This document shows, piece by piece, positions 50,887 through 61,685 of a stretch of DNA of 64,000 nt; positions within the stretch are counted from its first letter, which is position 1; the number at the start of each line of letters is the position of its first letter. Location: assembly GCF_000315915.1 (NCBI RefSeq), contig NC_020187.1, positions 496,001 through 560,000 of the forward strand, in the 5' to 3' direction. A program made the translations under genes and the position numbers. Under the pieces are notes generated by a model. The model had not been told where the DNA came from. It ran no database searches and saw nothing but the letters and a program-made list of their open reading frames with translations. This stretch comes from Henningerozyma blattae CBS 6284 (Eukaryota > Ascomycota > Saccharomycetes > Saccharomycetales > Saccharomycetaceae).

Positions 50887-52596
50887 CTAATAGAATGTTG
50901 CAAATGGATCAGAATTATCAGAACCATTAAATAAGATACCACTTGATCCTTGTTTTCCTTTTCTATGTCTAAATGTGAATCCAACTAATTTTGAATCGAC
51001 TTCTGAATCATCCACCATAGCAGATAACTTATTTTGCCTTTTAAAGACATCGGCATATTTGGCCATATCTGATTCGTTTGTAAAATCATCGAAATACCCA
51101 GCATCAGTTTCATTATCTAATTGTGGAGTGAAAGGTGGATTTAATTTTTTCAAGTTTGAGAAATCTATTTCTGAAAAATATGGCATCTTTTTAACGTGTT
51201 CAAATGATCTTAATCTACTTATTGGATCAGCTATCAATTTGGTGATCAAATCCCAAGTTCTGTCTGAAAAGGCAGGTCTACCATCATCTAGACGAGGTCT
51301 CCTCAAAGTTTCTTTCCAATGCCTTAGGTTTTCATAGGTTTGATTTGTTGTTGAACCACTAAATGGAGTATAGCCCACCAAACTTTCGAAAAGCATGCAA
51401 CCCAAAGACCAATAATCTACGGTGAAATCATATTTTTTGCCCTCCAATACTTCTAAAGCCATGTAATCTGGAGAGCCTACCATGGAATTGGCATAATTGA
51501 TATCATTTTTTCTCATATTATGATACATTTTTCTTCTATCTTCAATTGATTTTTCTGTGAAATCTGGAAATTCTAAATTCTTCACTTCTTCTAGTCTTAA
51601 TTTCATACTAGCAATTCTTTCAGTAGAAATTGTACCTGCAGCTAAACCAAAATCAGTTAGTTTAATATGGCCTTCGGCGTCGATCAAGAAATTTTCTGGT
51701 TTTAAATCTCTATGGGTATACCCTAAATCATGCAAGGCATTTACGGCACAGAACATTTCACTGATATAAAATCTGGCATGGCCGCTCTTCAAATATCTTG
51801 TATTAATTAAAAGAGTACGGAAATCTCCACCTGGTACAAACTCCATAGCTAAATATAAGCTGCTTGTATCTTGGAACGCGTATAACAATTTTACTAGCCA
51901 TTCAGATCGAGTAGTTGTCAAGATGTCTCTCTCGGTTAGAACATGGTTAGTTTCATTCAATTTCACTAATAATTTTTTATTTAAAATCTTCAGAGCACAA
52001 ACTTCCTTTGTGTCTTTTTTTCTTGCTAAATAAACTTGGCCGTAACCACCTTGGCCTACTTGTGTTATCATTTCAAAGTTCTTTATTTTTAGGTTTAATC
52101 TTCTCTTTCTTAAGATCTCATGTTCTTTACCTAAATATGAATTCCATTCTTGATTCACTTTTTCATTAGACATACTTTCTGCTGACTTTTGTTGGCTTAA
52201 ATACTCTAAAACTCTCTTTGTACGTTGTCTTCTACTGATCACATAATCGAATACATCACAATAATAATCAAGGAAGTACATCTGGCAAACACTTACTAAT
52301 CTTTGTGTTTTATTTTGAGAGGCTTTATTATGGAAATCCAAAGGCAATTTCTTTGGGGAGTTTGCAATGTCAACTGCATCTTGGATAGAAGATGACGTCT
52401 CATCGATATCCATATGGCTATTATTTTCTTCAGATCTTAATGTAGAAGTAGCAGGAATTGGAGAGCCACGTTGTTGCAACATATTCTTATTTGATACTTG
52501 ATTAAACACTAGTCTTTTGGGGCTCTTTTGGTCTCCCTCTGTGGTAAAGCTCAGCCCACTCATATTTCCTGCCAATGCATCCATATCTTTTTCCAT
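50887..52596 (-). CDS. DBF2: Mitotic exit network kinase Dbf2/Dbf20 (NDR/LATS family)
   Basis: Dbf2, bound to Mob1 and activated by Cdc15, drives mitotic exit and cytokinesis. The 569-residue AGC kinase has its glycine loop GQGGYG at residues 181-186, lysine 203 in ALKILNKK, HRDLKPEN from 295 and DFG at 315-317. It has the long NDR activation-loop insert ending NSMVGSPDYMA with phospho-site Ser371 (S374 in Dbf2). The hydrophobic motif VGFTFRHR has Thr541 (T544 in Dbf2). The N-terminal Mob1-binding region (about 95-170, CQMYFLDYYCDVFDYVISRR) is intact. Only one gene is here; S. cerevisiae has two, DBF2 (YGR092W) and DBF20 (YPR111W), at the two duplicated positions. Confidence 0.95.
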   Translation of the reverse strand: MEKDMDALAGNMSGLSFTTEGDQKSPKRLVFNQVSNKNMLQQRGSPIPATSTLRSEENNSHMDIDETSSSIQDAVDIANSPKKLPLDFHNKASQNKTQRLVSVCQMYFLDYYCDVFDYVISRRQRTKRVLEYLSQQKSAESMSNEKVNQEWNSYLGKEHEILRKRRLNLKIKNFEMITQVGQGGYGQVYLARKKDTKEVCALKILNKKLLVKLNETNHVLTERDILTTTRSEWLVKLLYAFQDTSSLYLAMEFVPGGDFRTLLINTRYLKSGHARFYISEMFCAVNALHDLGYTHRDLKPENFLIDAEGHIKLTDFGLAAGTISTERIASMKLRLEEVKNLEFPDFTEKSIEDRRKMYHNMRKNDINYANSMVGSPDYMALEVLEGKKYDFTVDYWSLGCMLFESLVGYTPFSGSTTNQTYENLRHWKETLRRPRLDDGRPAFSDRTWDLITKLIADPISRLRSFEHVKKMPYFSEIDFSNLKKLNPPFTPQLDNETDAGYFDDFTNESDMAKYADVFKRQNKLSAMVDDSEVDSKLVGFTFRHRKGKQGSSGILFNGSDNSDPFATFY

Positions 52597-53056
52597 GTTC
52601 GTGTTTCAATGAAATCAAAAAATAAATATTGCAAATATTAATGTTGAAATTGTATCTGGTTACTTTAACTAAGTATTAATTGCAAAAGATCTCGAACAAT
52701 CACTTGTTAAACAGGTAGAAAATGGCTAAGTTCTGTTCAAAATGTTTAAATATGTTTAAATAGACTCCTGCTAAATACTTGTTGTGTTGAATTTCATGAT
52801 CCAGCAAGATCATTTTCTCACGGGTTTGTGTTGTCTCAATTTCCCTATTGGGAAGATATAGAACAGCTTCGGGATGTGCACGGCGCTAGCAATGTAGAAA
52901 TTATTCAAACACGTCAACAATTTCCTATCTACAAAATGTTCATTTATCCATGTTATTTAACATATAAACAGAATTCGCATTCTTTACGTTTGTATCGTGT
53001 ACTAGATAACTATAATCTGTATGAGGATTGTTATGTTAAATATGTATCGTATATAT
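52597..53056. promoter_or_regulatory. DBF2 promoter and PRP31 3' region
   Basis: A 460-bp region. A frame from 52828 to 53127 is open but has only a TTG start, overlaps the end of PRP31 and has no recognisable domain, so I regard it as chance. A tandem AAATGTTTAAATATGTTTAAAT lies near 52739. Confidence 0.4.
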
Positions 53057-54592
53057 TTATTCGTTTTTCTGCTGTAGTTGGGCAATCCTATGAGGAGGCC
53101 CAACAGCGGCAGATAGTTCCTCTTTAAGACTGGTCATATATATGTCTGTCTTCTTGTCCAGTTCTTGAATATGGCGCTTCATATTCTTGCTCATTTTAGC
53201 TTTATTATTCACAGTACTTGACGAATTGCCCATTGACCCCGTTAAATATCTCAGAGAAGAATTTGTCATACCTAGCCCCACCTCTTCTCCAGTTCCATCT
53301 AGAACCGTTGCTTCTCTTTTACCAAATTCCATTCTATTTTGTAATTGACGAAATTGAGATACCTTGAATTGTTCCTTATATTTACGGAATTTCCTACCTG
53401 ATCGTTTTTTCTTAGGCTTATCTTCAGGAATAGGCAATGGCTTAACATTTGTTATTGAAGGTGATTCGTTTAATTTGTTAATCTTTTCAAGTATTTCTAA
53501 TTTCCATGTATTACCTAATTCATCTGTTTTCTTATTGTTACCAGATTGTCCTGCATCCACTCGGCTAGCAAGAGCAACTTTGGCGCATAATATTCGTAAT
53601 AATTGTTTGTGTAGATTTGCTGGTTGCGATTGTATTAATTCAGAATTATAGAGATATCCGTTCTGTCTAACTCCACTTAAATTTGAATGTAATTCGTGAG
53701 ATAAATGTTTATTTTTACCAATAGATGCTAAATTGCAACTTGGTACGGAACAAAGATTCGCAAGACCACCAGAATATGCTACTAGTAAAGATGTGATGTA
53801 TGGTCCAATTAATGCACAGAGATTGGGGGCTATATCTGATATTTTTTTTGTGACAAAAGAATTAATTTCTTCTTTAAATTGCCATAGCTGGGAAATAAGG
53901 TTACTAGCCTTAATTAAATTATTTCGGAGAGTATTGGAAAATTGATATTCTTTGTTGAAAGAAGTCTTAACAGACATTATGATAACCAATATTTGTTCTT
54001 TTTGTAAAGTTGTTTCTTTTTCCAATCGAATTTCGAGCTGAGATTCTTCATTTTTGTTAGGATTATTAAGGCTTTCTAGGAGTCTAATGACATCTATAAA
54101 TTGGATTGGGTTAGTTATTAATGATTCTAATTCTGGGAATCGTTTTTGATAATTTGCTTTAACGTATGAATGTAACAATTTTATATCTTCATTTATATTA
54201 AAGGATAACTCATTCAACGAATATAATAATTGTTCATCCGCTATTGAGTTCCCTTGTATAAGTATGTGCGATATAGCATCAATGTACGGTAGTATTGGAG
54301 ACAAAATTCCTGGGTCACAAGTTAAGAAATTACTCGGAAGTTGACGGTTATAATTTTCAACGAAGGTTGATAACCAAGCTAAGTCAACCTTTACATTTGA
54401 AGTACAGTTTTCAGTGGTATTATTTTTTATTGATTCCGAATTTTTTTCACTATCTTGTAGATTCTCTATTATGTCTTGGTACCCTTTCTCTTTACTTTCT
54501 ATTTCTCTATTATCATCATCATTATCACTTTGTAAATCTTCCTCCAACTCTTGGAAAAAATCAACATCTTCTTCTCCACTTTCAATAATCAT
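53057..54592 (-). CDS. PRP31: Splicing factor Prp31
   Basis: Prp31 holds the U4/U6.U5 tri-snRNP together by binding the U4 snRNA 5' stem-loop with Snu13. I chose ATG 54592 (MIIESGEEDVDFFQEL, 511 residues; S. cerevisiae 494), because the frame upstream has only a TTG. The NOP RNA-binding domain is clear at about 255-300 (LCALIGPYITSLLVAYSGGL, then CSVPSCNLASIGKNK). It is preceded by the coiled-coil region and followed by a basic nuclear-localisation patch (KPKKKRSGRKFRKYKEQFKV). The acidic N-terminus is also typical. S. cerevisiae PRP31 (YGR091W) also adjoins DBF2 (YGR092W). Confidence 0.94.
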   Translation of the reverse strand: MIIESGEEDVDFFQELEEDLQSDNDDDNREIESKEKGYQDIIENLQDSEKNSESIKNNTTENCTSNVKVDLAWLSTFVENYNRQLPSNFLTCDPGILSPILPYIDAISHILIQGNSIADEQLLYSLNELSFNINEDIKLLHSYVKANYQKRFPELESLITNPIQFIDVIRLLESLNNPNKNEESQLEIRLEKETTLQKEQILVIIMSVKTSFNKEYQFSNTLRNNLIKASNLISQLWQFKEEINSFVTKKISDIAPNLCALIGPYITSLLVAYSGGLANLCSVPSCNLASIGKNKHLSHELHSNLSGVRQNGYLYNSELIQSQPANLHKQLLRILCAKVALASRVDAGQSGNNKKTDELGNTWKLEILEKINKLNESPSITNVKPLPIPEDKPKKKRSGRKFRKYKEQFKVSQFRQLQNRMEFGKREATVLDGTGEEVGLGMTNSSLRYLTGSMGNSSSTVNNKAKMSKNMKRHIQELDKKTDIYMTSLKEELSAAVGPPHRIAQLQQKNE

Positions 54593-55195
54593 TTCAAAAT
54601 TTAGCCACAAGTATGTGTATAGGTGGGTATCAGCTGGTACAGTTTAATGGTTATTGTGAGGGTTCTCTTTTACGTATTATGTCATCTTATTAAAATCGAT
54701 TATTTCGCAGGGTAAATTTTTCTTGAAAGTTTCAGGAAACTTAAATTCCCGATGAGGTCTAAAAGGCTTTTAGTGAATGAATCACTAAAAACAATTTCAA
54801 ATAAAAACTGGTAGGTGCTTGAAGTTCAACTAGTTTTATCAATCTATTCTATTTGTAAGTATTAATTAACATTATTACACAAAAAAAGTAAAAATAAAAA
54901 ATACAACGAAAAAAAGAGGAATAAAGAAGAGAAAAATTCACCCTTCGAAATAGGGTAACTCCAAGGTTTAATTTAAGAGTAGAAGCAAATATTATATATT
55001 GATATTGTAAAGATCAAATTATATAGCTTACCAATTAACCTTGATTTAATTATAGTTTTCTACAACTTTTATAGTGGGTTTTTTTTAGTAGTTGTTATTG
55101 AATTGCAAGTTGAATAAATGGGATAAAGTCATGTTTAAATAACGAAATATTATTAATACAGGTTCCAACCAAGCAGGTAGAATTTTAAAAGTACT
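54593..55195. promoter_or_regulatory. PRP31 promoter and GLD1 3' region
   Basis: This 603-bp intergenic region is A-rich near 54880-54935 with GAAAAAAAGAGG-type purine tracts. UTP22 (YGR090W) and RPC40 (YPR110C), expected here from either duplicated track, are both absent. A near-palindrome AAAGGCTTTTAGTGAATGA precedes TCACTAAAA at about 54758-54790. No gene seen. Confidence 0.4.
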
Positions 55196-56134
55196 CTAAA
55201 CCATAGTTGAGTTTTCATATGTAGTACCAGTACTGTGCTCTGATACATCTCTTAGCACATCAATTATTGCTTTGCTTGGATCCAATTGAGCTGCTAGAAC
55301 GTTACCATCATAGCCATTGCTATTTTTATAATGTTTATTATCTTCCATTTCTTCTATCGTATCAATATCTAATTGGTCACTTAATTTTTCAGCTTCCACA
55401 TCACCATAATTGACGCATGTCAGAATGAATAAACCAAATTGACAAATTAAAATGGCATAATCATATAATATTATTCCAATATTACCATTGAAATTATTTC
55501 TTGGTAAACGATCACCAATCAATTGTAAGAAAAATCCACCTCTTCTTTCACCTTGAACAAGATCATTAGCTGTGTAAAATGGAGATGGTATATCTGTTAA
55601 ATCTTTTTCATCCAGAGTATGGCCTTTAACTAAATTCATAAAGTTTTTAGGGTATAGTAAATCATAAAATATAAATATTAAGTTTGTCACTAAAGTTGCA
55701 AAAAATATTATGGACCTAGCTTTCTTTTTAAGTGATTTTGCCTCTCTTTCCATTTCAGCCTCAATATCTTCTGATATTCCATTAGTTAAATCATAACTAC
55801 TCTCTCCGCCAGGAATTTGAGTTCGTATTTCGTCTGATAAACCTGAAAATCCTGGTAAAGATGCTGATGCGGCTTGATTTGCATTACGGCGAGCAGTAGT
55901 AACTCTTCTTATTTGCGCTTCTGATGGAAATGGGGATAACAGAGCTGACTGAGTAGCAGCCCTTAAAAATAGAGTCCATATTCTACATCCAAACTTTAAA
56001 TATTGTATAGCTATTGCAGTATAGCCTAATACTGATAAATGATTTACCAGTTTTTGTTGGAAATTTTTCTTCCTTAAATTAAGAATCCTCTTTTTATTAT
56101 CTGCATTTTGTATTACCGTTCGGTTAGTAGTCAT
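55196..56134 (-). CDS. GLD1: DUF1746 membrane protein, Golgi Dsc-ligase adaptor Gld1
   Basis: Gld1 (YPR109W) is the DUF1746 subunit that places the Tul1/Dsc transmembrane ubiquitin ligase in the Golgi. I chose ATG 56134 (MTTNRTVIQNADNKKR, 312 residues); the longer frame starts only at a TTG. Visible features are a conserved N-terminal helix pair (KKNFQQKLVNHLSVLGYTAI, YLKFGCRIWTLFLRAATQSA), membrane segments at about 140-160 (ARSIIFFATLVTNLIFIFYDLL without lysines) and 220-245 (IGIILYDYAILICQFGLFIL), and an acidic C-terminal tail. Synteny with RPN7 (YPR108W) supports the name. TACTAAC occurs at the very start of the frame but no GTATGT donor was found upstream, so I do not propose an intron. 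Confidence 0.82.
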   Translation of the reverse strand: MTTNRTVIQNADNKKRILNLRKKNFQQKLVNHLSVLGYTAIAIQYLKFGCRIWTLFLRAATQSALLSPFPSEAQIRRVTTARRNANQAASASLPGFSGLSDEIRTQIPGGESSYDLTNGISEDIEAEMEREAKSLKKKARSIIFFATLVTNLIFIFYDLLYPKNFMNLVKGHTLDEKDLTDIPSPFYTANDLVQGERRGGFFLQLIGDRLPRNNFNGNIGIILYDYAILICQFGLFILTCVNYGDVEAEKLSDQLDIDTIEEMEDNKHYKNSNGYDGNVLAAQLDPSKAIIDVLRDVSEHSTGTTYENSTMV

Positions 56135-58334
56135 TCTTTTAAATTTATTTAACTTATTGAATACCAATTGGTAAAATATATATTAAATATAAGTAACTTT
56201 TATTATTTTTTCTGTTGTCATTTTAACTTTTTGATATTCAAATATCTATTATTTTTTATTTGAGTCCAAAATCGGAACATGATAAATGTGAGTATATAGT
56301 CTCCTTAACTGAGTTCCAAAAAAAAATGTTAAAAACTTGGCAAAAAAAATTCAAATAAAACGAACCATTGTAATTGACTTTAATAAACACTGAGGGAATA
56401 TTTCTAGTAATTATATGGTTTGTTTAACTGGTATGTGTTAAGCTAAGAGTTAGTCTGATTACCCGGAGTATTTTCTTCTAAATGTTTCAGTCAATATATA
56501 CTGCTGGCCAGTTATGCAAATGTACGTCTATATATAACTTACTCCCTTTAGTTTCATCAAAGTCTTGACCAGACCTAAAGAACATTAAAATATCACCAGT
56601 GTGAGAAAGAAAAAAAATATTGCAGAATATTGATTCAACAAAACATATGCCTATTGCCAGAATTGAACTAGCGACCTCTGCATTACAAGTGCAGCGCTCT
56701 ACCACTAAGCTAAACAGGCGAATTCGAAAGGGAGGAAGAAATTGCTTAATTTATAATTCTATTTTACTGTACTGATGTTTAACTACACAATTAGAAATCA
56801 TTGGATACGAGAAAGCTTGTACTGGGATTCAAGAGAGTTAGACATTGTTATACAGTGTTTAAGATGTAAAGACAATTGCTTTATTTAGACATATATAGTA
56901 AATACCATAACTAAAATGAATATATTTCTTAAATAGTGTTTTTCGATATAATAAGAAAAACACATTTTAAACAATAAGTCACGTGATAAAAAGTCTTTTA
57001 CCACTTAATAGAAAATAATATAATCATATTCCAGCAGTTTGTAAACGAATAATTGTTAAAGTTAAATTTAGGCATCATTAATAATTCTAATGCCAGCATT
57101 GGATCACAAGTATAATATGTCATTAAAATGAACTGAATTAAATAAATAAATACTCTAATTATTTAAATCCTCCTGGCGGGGAAACTGTTACATAATGACA
57201 AAACTAATAATATTTGAAATTAACAAACAATCCAATCCAAAATCGCATTCAATTCAACAAATTTTTTATTACATATATTATTCCTTCGAGTGGCAAGTTG
57301 AATACACATAATTACTGAAATAAAAATATCTGAGGTAAATACTACTTTAGCTAATTCTGAGTTTGCTACACATTGTTGAACTTCATATCAAATTTTAATA
57401 AACGAAGCCTAATTAAAATAAAAATCCCTTTTTAATAAGCATATTATTAAACTGCTTAAGATTTCTTTATTGTTTTTCTTTACAACCTTCAAGGAATAAT
57501 AATCTCCTTATTAAACTAATCTAGGTATCAATTATTTATGCATTGTTTTTGGTTATATTATTTGTCAAAAAAATAAAGCTTTTATATATAAAACAATAGA
57601 GATGCTATATAGGTAAAATGAAAAAGTTTAAAGTACAAAGTTATTACTGATGAAATTACACTTTGGTAATCAACAAGTTATAAATCTAGAAAATTTATTA
57701 AAAATTGTAAAATGCACTAAGTAGACAAAGAAAGTGAAGAACGTTAGTTTGTATGTTATGGTATATTAACTCTTTTGGCTCAAAAGAAAAGATACTGAAT
57801 GTCAATCTTTATACCGCATTAAGTTCCACCGTTTGTCTTTTGTAATTTTTATTGTCACTCAAAAATGTTAGAAATTTCCTAATTAATTTATTCTTGCCAA
57901 AGATTTTTCTTTATATTATGACAGGGTCTAATGCTAACGCTAATACTGAAAGATTTAACTTTTAATTGTTATAAAAAATATAAATAGCATAGAACTTAGA
58001 AAAAACTATTCATTTTGAATTCACTTGCTTTATACAATTAAATTCTGGTAATTTGTGTATCATTCAATTGTATATATTTTTTTACTTTATCAACTTGAGT
58101 TTGTATGAAATGGCTCTTAATAATTAAGTGATATAAGGTACTTTAAATTCAATATTGAACCAAAACGTAAAAAATATAAAAATAAAACTGTTTAATTAAA
58201 ATTCAAAAATTATATATATATAATAATAAAATTTGAAAAGGCTAAATACTAAGATCTCTAAGATAAAAAAAACTTAAACTGAAATTTTAACTACAAATAT
58301 ATAAGCAAGGTATGATTGAATGATGGAAGCAGAA
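56135..58334. other. 2.2-kb intergenic region with one tRNA gene
   Basis: Apart from the tRNA-Thr gene the region is AT-rich and gene-free. It provides the GLD1 promoter and the NNF2 3' end. A GTCACGTGAT palindromic E-box lies at 56978-56987, about 260 bp upstream of the tRNA on its own strand. A short GC-rich word CCTCCTGGCGGGG is at about 57169-57181. I looked for LTR ends near the tRNA, where Ty elements prefer to insert, and saw none. Confidence 0.45.
56648..56719 (-). tRNA. tRNA-Thr (anticodon UGU)
   Basis: A 72-nt cloverleaf reads on the minus strand. The acceptor stem GCCTGTT/AATAGGC pairs throughout with one G-U. The D arm contains TAGCTTAGTGGTAGAGCG (A box). The anticodon stem CTGCA/TGCAG encloses loop CTTGTAA with anticodon TGT. 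The T arm GCTAG-TTCAATT-CTGGC matches the B box GGTCGCTAGTTCAATTC-type sequence. Discriminator A at 56648 is followed within 10 nt by TTTT as terminator. There is no intron. It decodes ACA (and ACG by wobble). Confidence 0.93.
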
Positions 58335-61300
58335 TCAAGCTCCATATATTTCCCGTAAATGATCATTTTCACTCTTCAATCGGGCAATATCCTGTTCTAA
58401 ACCTTTAGCTTCCAAAGAATATTCATTTTTTTGTAATTTTCTCTTTTCTTCCATGAAGGCTGCTTGATCTTTGAATAATGATAAAAATTCCTCCTTCGCA
58501 GAATTAAACTCTTTTGTTCTTTTATTATTTTCAATTGACAAATTTTTTTCTTCTGTTTCCAATTTATCTTTTTTATTAGTCAATTTCTTTAATTCCTCAT
58601 CAGCTTGTAACGATTTTTTCTTATTATTTATAATATCATTTTGTAAAGTATCTTTCAATTTCCCGTACTCTAATTGTCTTTTTAGATGAATATCTTTATT
58701 CTTCAAATAATTTTCCTCAATTAAAACTTCCTGCTCTACATAGTATTTTAATTTTTTTTCTAAATTGCTAATAGTTGTTTCTGTTTGATTTAATGAAATT
58801 CTTAAACTTTCAATCTTACTGGCCATCTTTACATCGTTGGAAGATTTTTGATTAATTTTGATTTTAATATTATCGATATCATTTTTTAGTGCATTTAATT
58901 TCTTTGATATTTCCTTTTTAGTTTTCTTTAACTTCAATCTTTCTTCAGATAAATTTGCATTTGTTGTTAATATTGAATGCTTTAAAGTTAATATTGGTGA
59001 TAAGAATTTTCTATGATAATAAGATGGGAAGGAAAAATCCAACTGTTCAAATCGTTCTTGTGAATATTTATCTTTTTTAATATTAGACTGATTATTATTC
59101 GAGTTATTGGTATTACTCGAGCTATTGGTATTATTTTCAGTAGTATTTAGACTTGAAGACGTTCTAAGAATAATATCTGCCATAAGGTAATCATCATTTC
59201 GAGTTGTTCTGTTAATAAACTTGATGTCATAAGAAGAAGATGGTACTAAGCCACTGATTTCAGCCAATTCTTGTCCTTTATGTTCCATGATTAAAGCATA
59301 AGAAACTTCAGACCATAATATACCATTAACAAAAACAATTAATAAACCATCAAATAGATTTTCAATGTGGAAAAGAACTGAATTTGATTGAATACTAATA
59401 ATGGAAACTTTATAGTTATTTATAGTAAATTGAGTAGAGGAGTTTGAAATTAAGTTTAGTTGATAATAATCATTAGCTTTATTCTGTGCAACTAAGGCCA
59501 TACCATTATTGCCTGTTGAATTAGAGGTAATAGATGGCGAGCAGATATTTGCAGGTGATGGTGAAGTAGAAGTGTTGGTGTTATTTGAATTATAAACGGA
59601 ATAATCGATATTTAATATATCAAAACTATTATTATTAAACACACTTTTATTTTTAATAGTCAGTTCTGAAGGTTCGAAACTATTAATGGGTAATATTTTT
59701 TCATCTTGATTATTCTCCGTAGAGCTATGGAAGGTAGTAGGAAGTGCTGTAGAAAATAATGTATCAATTTCATCGATATAATTTTTTTCATTATAAATGG
59801 TTTTTAATACTAGAAAAACAGTCCAAAATGGTGAAATTAAGGTAGTTTTGAAATTTGAAGTATTGCTAAAAATTCGTTTAATAAAGTTTTCCAAATTTGA
59901 GGTTATTGTAAATTTCAAATCATTATTAATGATACTATCATTACCATTAATTCTAATTTCATTAATATCAGTGTATTTACCTAGATTCACATTTAATTCA
60001 TAAAGTTGGTTTAAGTAGGTTTTATTATTGCATACTGGATTATCTGATGAAGTATTTATCACGTTATGCGTATTGAAATTTAAAGTTGGATTCAGGTTAG
60101 TATTGATAGAATTTGAGTTATTAACATTATTAGTTGATGAGATATTATTGTTAGAATGCTGATCTGTTAGATTTGTGGATACAATTTGAATATTATTATC
60201 TGAAGTTGAAACCACTGTTGGCTCGTATATTTTATAGTCCGAAACAATATCTGTGAAAAAAACTGTGTTTGTAGAGATATGAATATCTTTAACTATTGCT
60301 TGAGACATTGGCGAATTTTGAATAATTGGTATGTGTTCAGAACCAGCCTGTAAATTAGATGAAGTTGATGATAGATTACTATTACTACCACTATTATACA
60401 TATTTGAATTGAGATTAATGCCTGCTTGATGTATTTTATCATTATTATTTGTTAATACGGAATTAGTATCAGGAATAGAGTTATTACTTAGTGATGAAGA
60501 TGTTAAATTCGCTACAGATGCACCATTTGAATTCAAATTTGTAGTATTTGTTGTGAATGAACTTGTATTATTATTAATTGAAATTACGTTTACAGTTGTT
60601 GTATCGAGATTAAGATTAGTTGTTGTATTGGTATTTGAATAATGATTAGTGATTGAATTAATTAAGTGATTAATAATAGTTTGAGAGACAATATGAAATG
60701 ATAAATAGAGATGCAAAAATATGATATAGTTATTATTATTAAGGAAATGGTTTAATTCATCCAGTTTTTTAAAATTTCTAATAGTAAAATAATTAAATCT
60801 ATTTTTCAAATTAAAATGATTATTGAACCTTAATATTATACTTGAGCTTATATTTAAATTTAAATTTGGAAAATTATTAAATTCAAAATCATTTGAATCA
60901 GGATTTTTTATAAATCCATTATTTGTATTATTAATTCCATTGGAAATATTACTATTATTATTATTATTACTATTATAATTATTGATGGAATACAATTTAA
61001 TCAGTTTAAAGTAGAAATTAATCGATATTGAATAAATTAAAGAGTTAAAAATTGCAAATTGAAAATAATTCAAAGTAGTATTGATTAGAGAAGATGATAA
61101 TATTGATAATGATAGATTTTGAATTAAATTTAATATAACCGGCTGATTAATCTTATAGAAAATAAAGATAATAATAAATTCAATAAAGAAAACTACTATT
61201 GATATTTTCTTAATTGAGTTACTCCAATGGAATTTTGAATTATTATTATTGTTATTATTCTTCGAACTGTTTAAATTTGAATGAAGGGAGGAATGATAAT

Positions 61301-61685
61301 GATGATGAGAATTAGAATGATGTATTGAAGGCTTTAAAGATGAGAATCCAATAGTGTTGACATTATCATTACTGATATTATTACTAATAGTACAATTTGT
61401 ATTATTGTTATTGACATTAGAATTAAACAGTCGGAAATTAGAAGATTTGTTGGAGATAGAATTCAAAGAAGTATATTTTTTATTAATAAAGCATTTAATG
61501 AAACCATCCGATAACAATTGATGATAATTTGAAAAAATTATAAAAGAAACCAATAAAAGAATAATTAAAAGATGATTTAAAGATTGAAATATTATAAATA
61601 GAGATAACGTATCGTATAACTGATATTTTTTAGCATTTAATAATAAAGAAGAAGTTGGAATATGATTATGTCGTAGAATAGACAT
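58335..61685 (-). CDS. NNF2: Nnf2-like membrane and coiled-coil protein, Asn-rich
   Basis: A 1116-residue frame. Hydrophobic segments near residues 28-52 (LSLFIIFQSLNHLLIILLLV) and about 158-180 (ISIVVFFIEFIIIFIFYKIN) suggest membrane anchoring. Long Asn/Ser/Thr-rich stretches follow. Around 770-850 there is a compact region (LFHIENLFDGLLIVFVNGIL). Residues about 920-1116 form a long Lys/Glu-rich coiled coil ending REIYGA. S. cerevisiae Nnf2 (YGR089W, about 936 residues) has transmembrane segments and a C-terminal coiled coil, and lies two genes from PRP31. The position between GLD1 and RPN7 fits a merged ancestral order. Its role is poorly known (interaction with Rpb8 and a suggested part in chromosome segregation). 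The length excess is Asn-rich filler. Confidence 0.62.
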   Translation of the reverse strand: MSILRHNHIPTSSLLLNAKKYQLYDTLSLFIIFQSLNHLLIILLLVSFIIFSNYHQLLSDGFIKCFINKKYTSLNSISNKSSNFRLFNSNVNNNNTNCTISNNISNDNVNTIGFSSLKPSIHHSNSHHHYHSSLHSNLNSSKNNNNNNNSKFHWSNSIKKISIVVFFIEFIIIFIFYKINQPVILNLIQNLSLSILSSSLINTTLNYFQFAIFNSLIYSISINFYFKLIKLYSINNYNSNNNNNSNISNGINNTNNGFIKNPDSNDFEFNNFPNLNLNISSSIILRFNNHFNLKNRFNYFTIRNFKKLDELNHFLNNNNYIIFLHLYLSFHIVSQTIINHLINSITNHYSNTNTTTNLNLDTTTVNVISINNNTSSFTTNTTNLNSNGASVANLTSSSLSNNSIPDTNSVLTNNNDKIHQAGINLNSNMYNSGSNSNLSSTSSNLQAGSEHIPIIQNSPMSQAIVKDIHISTNTVFFTDIVSDYKIYEPTVVSTSDNNIQIVSTNLTDQHSNNNISSTNNVNNSNSINTNLNPTLNFNTHNVINTSSDNPVCNNKTYLNQLYELNVNLGKYTDINEIRINGNDSIINNDLKFTITSNLENFIKRIFSNTSNFKTTLISPFWTVFLVLKTIYNEKNYIDEIDTLFSTALPTTFHSSTENNQDEKILPINSFEPSELTIKNKSVFNNNSFDILNIDYSVYNSNNTNTSTSPSPANICSPSITSNSTGNNGMALVAQNKANDYYQLNLISNSSTQFTINNYKVSIISIQSNSVLFHIENLFDGLLIVFVNGILWSEVSYALIMEHKGQELAEISGLVPSSSYDIKFINRTTRNDDYLMADIILRTSSSLNTTENNTNSSSNTNNSNNNQSNIKKDKYSQERFEQLDFSFPSYYHRKFLSPILTLKHSILTTNANLSEERLKLKKTKKEISKKLNALKNDIDNIKIKINQKSSNDVKMASKIESLRISLNQTETTISNLEKKLKYYVEQEVLIEENYLKNKDIHLKRQLEYGKLKDTLQNDIINNKKKSLQADEELKKLTNKKDKLETEEKNLSIENNKRTKEFNSAKEEFLSLFKDQAAFMEEKRKLQKNEYSLEAKGLEQDIARLKSENDHLREIYGA

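Noticed and set aside
50722..50934. 70-codon open frame downstream of MRD1
   Set aside because: It has a TTG start and overlaps the DBF2 3' end; no coding character.
52828..53127. 99-codon open frame between DBF2 and PRP31
   Set aside because: It has only a TTG start, overlaps the 3' end of PRP31 on the other strand and shows no domain.
56110..56134. TACTAAC branch-point word at the start of GLD1, suggesting an intron
   Set aside because: No GTATGT-type donor was found upstream. The word is explained by the codons after ATG (Met-Thr-Thr-Asn), and the S. cerevisiae gene is intronless to my knowledge.
56720..58334. LTR or transposon relic near the tRNA gene
   Set aside because: No terminal TG...CA repeats, target duplications or retrotransposon protein similarity could be seen.
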